The notes beneath the pieces were generated by a model. It was not told where the DNA came from and searched no databases. It saw nothing but the letters and a program-made list of their open reading frames with translations. Made by a program: the position numbers and the translations under genes. This document shows positions 57,356-64,000 of a stretch of 64,000 nucleotides of DNA, piece after piece. Each line of letters opens with the position of its first letter. Positions within the stretch are counted from its first letter, which is position 1. Source of the stretch: Brassica napus (lineage: Eukaryota; Streptophyta; Magnoliopsida; Brassicales; Brassicaceae). The DNA lies in the NCBI RefSeq assembly GCF_020379485.1, contig NW_026015657.1:1-64000 (forward strand), read 5' to 3'.

Positions 57356-60300
57356 ATGGAGAGTGGGATGAACATGAACATGAAGGTGGCGGTTTGTTTC
57401 AAGGGAAACAACTACTTGGTGTGGTCTCGGATGGTGAGAACCACAGTGGGAAGCAAGGGGCTTTGGAAGCACATCACACCAGGAGAAGCTCCAAAGCTCA
57501 TCACCCAAGGAGAGGCTGAAGATGAAGCGGCAAGCAAGGCAGAAGAGAAGTGGCATCAAGAGGACATGTTGGTGATGTCAGTGCTCCATGCGTCCCTTGA
57601 GCCGGCTATTCTGGATGCATACAGCTACTGTGAGTCTGCTAAAGAGCTGTGGGATACCTTGAAGAAGGTGTATGGCAACACTTCAAACCTAAGCCGAGTG
57701 TTTGAAGTGAAGCAAGCCATCAACAACCTTGTACAAGAAGACATGGAGTTCACCAAGCATCTAGGGAGATTCAGGAGTCTCTGGTCCGAGATGGAGATGC
57801 TTAGGCCAAGCACAACGGATGCTGATGAGCTTAACAAGAGGAGAGAGCAAGACAAGGTCTTTGGGCTACTCCTCACGCTGAACCCGGCTTACAACGGTCT
57901 CATCCAGCACCTGCTTAGGGAGGACAATCTACCTGATCTTGAGGATGTGTGTGCACGGATTCAGAAGGAGCAAGGCTCCATTGGGCTGTTTATAAAGAAG
58001 GGAGACCTTTCCCTTGCAAGCCAAGCAACTCAAGAGGAGGGGAGTGAAGCTCCGCAAGCAAACAAGGTTGCTGCGCATGGGAAGTTTGAGGAGAGGAGGT
58101 TCAATGGGAACTGTGATCACTGCAAGAAGCATGGCCACAAGAAGAGCCAATGCTGGATCCTTCACCCACACCTCAAGCCGGCAAAGTTCATGAAGGACCG
58201 TGAAGCAAGGGCTAATGCATCAGATGGAACGGGTGGAGCTGGTACAAGCAAAGGAAAGGAGATAGATGGGCGTGAGGCAGGGGATGGGAAGTCTCTTACT
58301 GCCTACACCGGGGCACCAAGCAACCGTGGGAACAATGACCAAGAGTATCTAAGGAGATCCGACCTTGATGCTCTCATTAAGATGTTCAAGGAGAATGGTA
58401 ACATCTTTGGGTATTCTTTTGGTGCTAGGATGGTAGAGAACTATGAGAATCTAACTAGAACTGATAGGATGCATGAGAGCTTGATAGAAATGGTAAATCA
58501 ATCTAGGATTGCAAACCTTGCTAGAAATGATCATGCATTCAAACCATCTAGTATCCTTGCGCATATTGCTAGTTCTCATGACATTAAGCCATTAGTGATT
58601 GATTCAGGTGCATCTCATCATATGATAAGTGATACTAGCTTGATTAAAAACATTGTGCCAATGAATGGAAATGTAATGATTGCTAATGGAGATAAGATTC
58701 CTATTAGAGGAATAGGAAGTCTTAAACTGTTTAATAAGGAAACTAAAGCTTTTTATATGCCTGAATTCACATCAAACTTGTTATCTGTTAAGAAGTGTGC
58801 TACTGATTTGCAATGCAATGTTATATTCAGTCCTAATGATGTTAAGTTTCAGGATATTAAAAGCAGCAAGATGATCGGAAAGGGAGTGACTAAAGGAGAG
58901 CTATATTTACTTGAAGATCTCACTCCTGTTTCTAGATATAGCTGCTCGTTTACTTCTGTTTCTAGTTCTGGTTTAAGTAAAAATGCATTGTGGCATGCTA
59001 GATTAGGACACCCTCATAATAAGGCTTTAAAACTGATGTTGCCAGGTGTTTCCTTTGAGAATAATGAGTGTGAAGCTTGCATTTTAGGCAAGCATTGTAG
59101 AACTGTCTTTACCAAGTCTACTACTGTTTATGAAAAATGTTTTGATCTTATTCATTCTGATGTTTGGACTGCACCCTGCCTATCTAGAGAAAACCATAAG
59201 TATTATGTAACTTTCATTGATGAAAAATCCAAATACACCTGGTTAACCTTAATTCCAACCAAAGATAGGGTACTTGATGCATTTAAAAACTTTCAATCCT
59301 ATGTGACTAACCATTACAATGCCAAGATAAAGATTTTCAGGTCAGATAATGGAGGAGAGTACACGGGACAAGCATTCAAACTACACCTATCTCAGCATGG
59401 AATCCTTCATCAGACAAGCTGTCCCTATACCCCACAACAGAATGGTGTGGCTGAGAGGAAGAACAGGCATTTGATGGAAGTAGCCAGGTCCATGATGTTT
59501 CAATCCAATGTGCCTAAGAAGTTTTGGAGTGATGCTGTTGCTACGGCGTGTTATCTCATCAACAGGACACCAACTCTGATCCTTCAAGGACAATCACCAT
59601 TTGAGGTACTGAATCAGTACAAGCCTTCTCTCGAGCATATGAAGGTCTTTGGGTGTTTGTGTTTTGTGATGGTGCCTGGAGAGATAAGAAACAAGCTAGA
59701 AGCTAAGAGTTCAAAGGCAATGTTCATTGGATACTCATCAAGTCAGAAAGGATACAAGTGCTATGATCCTAACACAAGGAGAGTGTTAGTATCTAGAGAA
59801 GTGAAGTTTGTTGAAGAGAAAGGATATTATGAGGAACAGATTCAAGAAGACTTGAAGGATCTTACCTCTGATAGAGCTGAAACCTTGAGGATTATCCTAG
59901 AAGGCCTTGGAATCAACATGAATCAAGGACATCAAGAGGGGAGAAGTACTACCACAGTCCCGGATCATCAGACTTCCAACCTTGAGCATGAGGGGGGGAA
60001 TGAAACAAGAACTAGAGAAGAGAGTTCTGGCTCTCATGATCAAGCTGTGGAATCAAATGATCAAGAAGAAGGAGCTGAAGAGAGTCAGCTAAGGGAAGAA
60101 GGAGCTGAAGCAAGTCAGCTAGGAGAAGAAAGATCTGAAACAAGTGTGCTGCCACAAGAAGAAGAACAAGAGATGGCGCAAGAAGGGCCAGTATTGAGAA
60201 GAAGTACAAGGCTGAGAAAGGATCCTTCCAGTTGGGTAAACACAAGAGTGTACTACAATGCCCAAGCTGTGAAGCATCCTACTCAGGCCGTGTGTTCGTT

Positions 60301-61909
60301 TGCTCAATATCCAGAAGCACATTGCGCATTCATGGTAAACTTGGATGAGAATCACATTCCAAGGAGCTATGAAGAGGCAATGGAGGATAAGGAATGGAAG
60401 GAATCAGTAGGAGCTGAGGCAGGAGCTATGATAAAGAATGATACATGGTATGAGAGTGAACTACCAAAAGGGAAGAAAGCTGTGTCTAGTAGATGGATCT
60501 TTACAATCAAGTACAAGGCTGATGGGTCGATTGAGAGGAAGAAGACTAGACTAGTAGCAAGAGGGTTCACTCAGACATATGGAGAGGATTACATTGAAAC
60601 ATTTGCACCAGTGGCCAAGCTACACACCATTAGGATTATTTTAAGCTTGGCTGTGAACCTTGGATGGGGATTATGGCAAATGGATGTAAAGAATGCATTT
60701 CTACAAGGAGAACTTGAGGATGAAGTCTATATGTATCCTCCATCAGGTCTGGAACATCTAGTGAAGAGAGGGAATGTACTGAGGCTAAAGAAAGCTATTT
60801 ATGGGTTGAAGCAATCACCAAGAGCTTGGTATAACAAGTTGAGCACAACTTTAAACGGCCGAGGCTTCAAGAAGTCAGAGTTGGATCACACTCTCTTTAC
60901 ACTCACGACACCCTCAGGTATGGTTGCTCTCCTTGTGTATGTGGATGATATCATTATCACTGGGAGTGATAAGGAAGGTATCAAAGCAACCAAGGAGTTT
61001 CTAAAGTCTATGTTTGAAATCAAAGACTTGGGAGAAATGAAATACTTTCTTGGAATTGAGATTTGTAGATCCAAGGAAGGTTTGTTCATGTCCCAAAGGA
61101 AGTATACACTTGATCTTTTGAAAGGTGCAGGTGCTTATGGAGGCAAGACAGCAAGGATGCCAATGGAGGATGGCTACAAAGTACCAAGAGAGGGGGAGAT
61201 TGAAGACAGCAAGCCATTTCATGATCCTAAACTCTATAGAACACTTGTTGGCAAATTGATTTACCTTACCATTACAAGGCCTGATATATGTTTTGCTGTG
61301 AATCAGGTGAGCCAACACATGCAGCTTCCCAAGGAACATCACTGGCGTATGGTGGAGAGACTGCTGATGTATCTAAATGGCTCGCCGGATCAAGGAGTAT
61401 GGATGGGGTGCAATGGAAGCACAGAAGTGGTGGGCTATTGTGATGCTGATTGGGCAGGAGATAGAGCCGACAGGAGATCAACAACCGGCTATTGCACATT
61501 CATTGGAGGCAACTTGGTGACTTGGAAAAGCAAGAAGCAGAAGGTGGTGTCATGTTCAAGTGCTGAAGCTGAGTATAGAGCCATGCTGAAACTTACAAAC
61601 GAGTTGGTATGGATCAAAGGCATCTTGAAGCACTTGGAGATTGATCAAGCCACTCCAATGACAATGCATTGTGACAATCAAGCTGCCATTCACATTGCAT
61701 CCAACTCGGTGTTCCATGAGAGAACCAAGCACATTGAGGTTGATTGCCACAAGGTGAGACAGATGATTGTGCTTGGAGTGATCTTACCTTGCTATACGAG
61801 AAGTGAAGATCAGTTGGCTGATGTGTTCACCAAGGCAGCAAGACAAAAGACTATGGAGTCCATTCACATTAGATTGGGACTCATAGATCTTGGGAAGAGA
61901 AGGAGCTGA
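57356..61909 (+). CDS. Gag-pol polyprotein of copia element M
   Basis: 1517 codons from the ATG at 57356 (MESGMNMNMKVAV). Gag is followed by the CCHC knuckle CDHCKKHGHKKSQCW at about 253 and protease DSGASHHMIS near 416. The pre-integrase WHARLGHPHN motif and integrase HSDVW (about 600), RSDNGGE (about 663) and NGVAERKNRH (about 700) follow. An acidic linker leads to RT with YVDD at about 1195 and RNase H with YCDADWAGD and HCDNQAA. It ends RLGLIDLGKRRS. It is undamaged and the best full-length reference for the broken copy L. The LTR pair differs by one indel, so it is young and may be autonomous. Confidence 0.96.
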   Translation: MESGMNMNMKVAVCFKGNNYLVWSRMVRTTVGSKGLWKHITPGEAPKLITQGEAEDEAASKAEEKWHQEDMLVMSVLHASLEPAILDAYSYCESAKELWDTLKKVYGNTSNLSRVFEVKQAINNLVQEDMEFTKHLGRFRSLWSEMEMLRPSTTDADELNKRREQDKVFGLLLTLNPAYNGLIQHLLREDNLPDLEDVCARIQKEQGSIGLFIKKGDLSLASQATQEEGSEAPQANKVAAHGKFEERRFNGNCDHCKKHGHKKSQCWILHPHLKPAKFMKDREARANASDGTGGAGTSKGKEIDGREAGDGKSLTAYTGAPSNRGNNDQEYLRRSDLDALIKMFKENGNIFGYSFGARMVENYENLTRTDRMHESLIEMVNQSRIANLARNDHAFKPSSILAHIASSHDIKPLVIDSGASHHMISDTSLIKNIVPMNGNVMIANGDKIPIRGIGSLKLFNKETKAFYMPEFTSNLLSVKKCATDLQCNVIFSPNDVKFQDIKSSKMIGKGVTKGELYLLEDLTPVSRYSCSFTSVSSSGLSKNALWHARLGHPHNKALKLMLPGVSFENNECEACILGKHCRTVFTKSTTVYEKCFDLIHSDVWTAPCLSRENHKYYVTFIDEKSKYTWLTLIPTKDRVLDAFKNFQSYVTNHYNAKIKIFRSDNGGEYTGQAFKLHLSQHGILHQTSCPYTPQQNGVAERKNRHLMEVARSMMFQSNVPKKFWSDAVATACYLINRTPTLILQGQSPFEVLNQYKPSLEHMKVFGCLCFVMVPGEIRNKLEAKSSKAMFIGYSSSQKGYKCYDPNTRRVLVSREVKFVEEKGYYEEQIQEDLKDLTSDRAETLRIILEGLGINMNQGHQEGRSTTTVPDHQTSNLEHEGGNETRTREESSGSHDQAVESNDQEEGAEESQLREEGAEASQLGEERSETSVLPQEEEQEMAQEGPVLRRSTRLRKDPSSWVNTRVYYNAQAVKHPTQAVCSFAQYPEAHCAFMVNLDENHIPRSYEEAMEDKEWKESVGAEAGAMIKNDTWYESELPKGKKAVSSRWIFTIKYKADGSIERKKTRLVARGFTQTYGEDYIETFAPVAKLHTIRIILSLAVNLGWGLWQMDVKNAFLQGELEDEVYMYPPSGLEHLVKRGNVLRLKKAIYGLKQSPRAWYNKLSTTLNGRGFKKSELDHTLFTLTTPSGMVALLVYVDDIIITGSDKEGIKATKEFLKSMFEIKDLGEMKYFLGIEICRSKEGLFMSQRKYTLDLLKGAGAYGGKTARMPMEDGYKVPREGEIEDSKPFHDPKLYRTLVGKLIYLTITRPDICFAVNQVSQHMQLPKEHHWRMVERLLMYLNGSPDQGVWMGCNGSTEVVGYCDADWAGDRADRRSTTGYCTFIGGNLVTWKSKKQKVVSCSSAEAEYRAMLKLTNELVWIKGILKHLEIDQATPMTMHCDNQAAIHIASNSVFHERTKHIEVDCHKVRQMIVLGVILPCYTRSEDQLADVFTKAARQKTMESIHIRLGLIDLGKRRS

Positions 61910-62049
61910 TCCCCTTAGCTGTGAGATCTTTACTCTTTTTCCCTCATTAAGGTTTTATCCCAATGGGTTTTCCTTAGTGAGGTTTTTAATGAGGAAGATC
62001 TCATGGCTGTCCAAGCTTAGACTTTCACAAAGCTAAGCTTGAGGGGGAG

Positions 62050-62599
62050 TGTTAAGATGAGTTCAGTATATGAGGAGAGATGACTTGAGGAGCTAAGGAA
62101 ATGGAGTTAGGAGAGGATTGGGCAAGGCCGTACAGAAGCCGTACTAGGCCGTACAGATTGGGCAAGGTAACTTGACCTCGGTGAACCAAAGTTACTTAGG
62201 TAACTTTGTGTGTTGAGAAGAAGCCTTGCTTAACCTTATCTGATCAGACTGTTGCAAAAGGAAGAAGGGAGCGCACATGACAGCCTGTCCGCGGTTGGCA
62301 TAAAGCAAAAGGAACCTTATCCTTAAGGAGGAAGCTTATTGGATCATTTGAATTAAAGCAAAAGCTTATCCCTTGTAATAGTGTAGTTTCCTAAACCCTA
62401 GTCTCTAATGTCGCCTCTCTATATATTGTAAACTCATGTCATTAATCAAAGTAAGAAAGTTATGAGTCTCTCTTAGTCTCTTTGTCTCTCAATGGTTCTA
62501 TACTAGACTCTTAATCTCATTTTATACTCAAATCTCTTCTAAATCACTTCTAGTCTTTCTTATTCACTCAGATTACTCTACTCAATCCTAAAAGTGATA
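62050..62599 (+). repeat. 3' LTR of element M
   Basis: 550 bp, lacking one G of the gctaaggga run relative to the 5' LTR. Preceded by aagcttgagggggag. Confidence 0.94.
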
Positions 62600-62705
62600 T
62601 GAAGATCAGTTAGCGGATGTGTTCACCAAGGCTGCAAGGCAGAAGACAATGGAGTCCATTCACATACGGTTGGGCCTCATTGATCTTGGGAAGAGAAGGA
62701 GCTGA
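62600..62705 (+). pseudogene. Gag-pol of element L, part 3 (C-terminal end)
   Basis: After the tgaag duplication the L frame reads EDQLADVFTKAARQKTMES and ends at a TGA at 62703-62705, matching the end of M. The untranslated stretch and polypurine tract (cttgagggggag to 62845) follow. Confidence 0.9.
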
Positions 62706-62845
62706 TCCCCTTGGCTGTGAGGTCTTTACTCTTTTTCCCTTATCAAGGTTTTATCCCAATGGGTTTTCCTTGGTAAGGTTTTTAATGAGGAAGATCTCAT
62801 AGCTATCCAAGCTTAGGCTTTCACAAAGCTAAGCTTGAGGGGGAG

Positions 62846-63411
62846 TGTTGAGTTGAGTTGATTATATTGGTATGGAGAGAAGAGGAGTTGAAGAGGAGAA
62901 GAGATGGAGAAGCTTAGGGGGTTTGGGTGTGAATGGTACGGACGTCCGTACAAGGCCGTACATGGCCGTACCGTCCGTACCAAAGGCCTCGACCAAAACT
63001 TACCCAACTCGACCAAGTGAAACGGTAACAAGGGAGTGTTACCTTGGGGACTTAAGGAGAAGGGATTAGACCATTGAGTGGATAAGGGAAGAGCGTGCCA
63101 GGCTGGAACAGGCTGTAAAGAGGCAAAGCGTGTGAGCCTTACCATCCAATCATCCGGAAAGCAACCTTGACTCTACATGCTTCAATAGTGCCCATTTCGC
63201 CTCTTGTAAACCCTAATGTCTTCTATATAAATATGTAACCTCACTCATTAATAAAATCAGTTAGTTCGAGTCTCTCTAATCTCTTAGACTATGGTTTTCT
63301 CTTAGACACTAAACGGCTCTTCCTAGTCTCTTAATCTTTCACAAACTTCTCTTAATCACTTCCTAAACACTCTCTTTACTCTAATCACTCTAAAGATCTC
63401 TTAATCTCATA
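62846..63411 (+). repeat. 3' LTR of element L
   Basis: 566 bp at a constant offset of 29740 to the 5' LTR, with no difference seen. GTAC cores lie at 62935-62982. Confidence 0.95.
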
Positions 63412-64000
63412 ATTAGAAAGTGGGATAACTTCTTCATCCCAACTCCTATGAGATTTATTCAACTTCCTGGTGTTTCTCCACCATTTTATGTATCAAAATC
63501 AAGCTTCTTACAAAGTGACTCATCCTGGTTTGATTGGAACGACGAAGAAGCTGTCCTATTCCCAAACTGGGAAACTGGAATCACCTGATTTGAAAGTGGG
63601 ATAACTTCTTCATCCCAACTCCTATGAGATTTTTTCAACTTCCTGGTGTTTCTCCAACCCTTTATGTATCCAAATCAAGCTTCTTACAAAGTGATTCATA
63701 GTGGTTTGATTGGAACGACGAAGAAGCTGTCCTATTCCCAAACTGGGAAACTGGAATCACCTGATTAGAAAGTGGGATAACTTCTTCATCCCAACTCCTA
63801 TGAGATTTATTCAACTTCCTGGTGTTTCCCCACCATTTTATGTATCAAAATCAAGCTTCTTACAAAGTGATTCATCCTGGTTTGATTGGATTGACGAAGA
63901 AGCTGTCCTATTTCCAAACTGGGAAACTGGAATCACCTGATTTGAAAGTGGGATAACTTCTTCATCCCAACTCCTATGAGATTTATTCAACTTCCTGGTG
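63412..64000 (+). repeat. Centromere-type satellite, subfamily 2, right of L
   Basis: Monomer starts at 63432, 63608, 63784 and 63960, again 176 bases apart, running out of the window. The first bases, attag, repeat the target site of L. The 161 bases of the broken monomer on the left and 15 on the right add up to exactly 176. Confidence 0.93.

Larger units (their letters stand above)
56590..62599 (+). mobile_element. Element M: intact copia retrotransposon
   Basis: LTRs of 551 and 550 bp differ by one G. The target duplication tgaag is at 56585-56589 and 62600-62604. A primer site at 57141, an open gag-pol and a polypurine tract (62038-62049) complete it. It is inserted near the 3' end of the coding region of L, its close relative. 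Confidence 0.96.
33106..63411 (+). mobile_element. Element L: copia retrotransposon holding J, K, F and M
   Basis: 566-bp LTRs lie at 33106-33671 and 62846-63411. The target duplication attag is at 33101-33105 and 63412-63416; removing L restores one exact 176-bp satellite monomer. Without nested elements L is about 5.96 kb, matching its relative M (6.01 kb). L sequence occupies 33106-37076, 55405-56589 and 62600-63411. Its gag-pol has a stop, a frameshift and a 41-bp deletion. Confidence 0.95.

Overview
The window is retrotransposon-packed centromeric plant DNA with no host gene that I can recognise. Two blocks of a 176-bp tandem satellite (positions 16886-18273, and 32332-33105 continuing at 63412-64000) look, from memory, like the two CentBr centromere satellite subfamilies of Brassica and its close relatives. 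That points to a Brassica- or Raphanus-type centromere. A database search of one monomer would settle the genus.

Everything else is LTR retrotransposons, mostly inserted into one another. I label them A to M (no letter is a published name). Left block, 1-16885: gypsy element A (+) sits in the left LTR of copia-type element B (-). B sits in the gag of copia C (-), and C sits in copia D (-), which carries a 332-bp inverted duplication. D is inserted in satellite type 1. Middle block, 18274-32331: gypsy G (-) is inserted in satellite type 1 and is split by non-coding element E (-). G is cut by element H (+), H is cut by copia I (+), and the far side of I is satellite type 2. Right block, 33106-63411: copia L (+) is inserted in satellite type 2. 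L contains J (+), a gag-only element, which contains copia K (+) and, in its 3' LTR, gypsy F (+). L also contains copia M (+) near its 3' end. Target-site duplications confirm the insertions of L (attag), J (agaag), K (catgg), F (tctac), M (tgaag) and E (atggc).

F, I, K and M carry long open gag-pol frames and A is nearly intact, so these are the potentially autonomous copies. L and D are broken. B, E, H and J belong to one group with almost no pol: J keeps only gag, B a gag remnant, and E and H (as far as visible) none. Such elements would need proteins from relatives. All primer-binding sites that can be seen begin TGGTATCAGAGC, the initiator-methionine tRNA type. The LTR pairs of L, J, K and E look identical by eye and those of F and M differ by one indel, so the five-element stack in the right block is very young.

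Points of most interest: an inverted duplication inside D; a gag-only family with apparent conserved introns; clusters of GTAC motifs in the U3 part of most copia-type LTRs; patchwork identity between gypsy elements A and F; an apparent recombination junction at I that joins the two satellite subfamilies; and a three-monomer higher-order register in satellite type 1. LTR identities and motif matches were judged by eye without alignment software.
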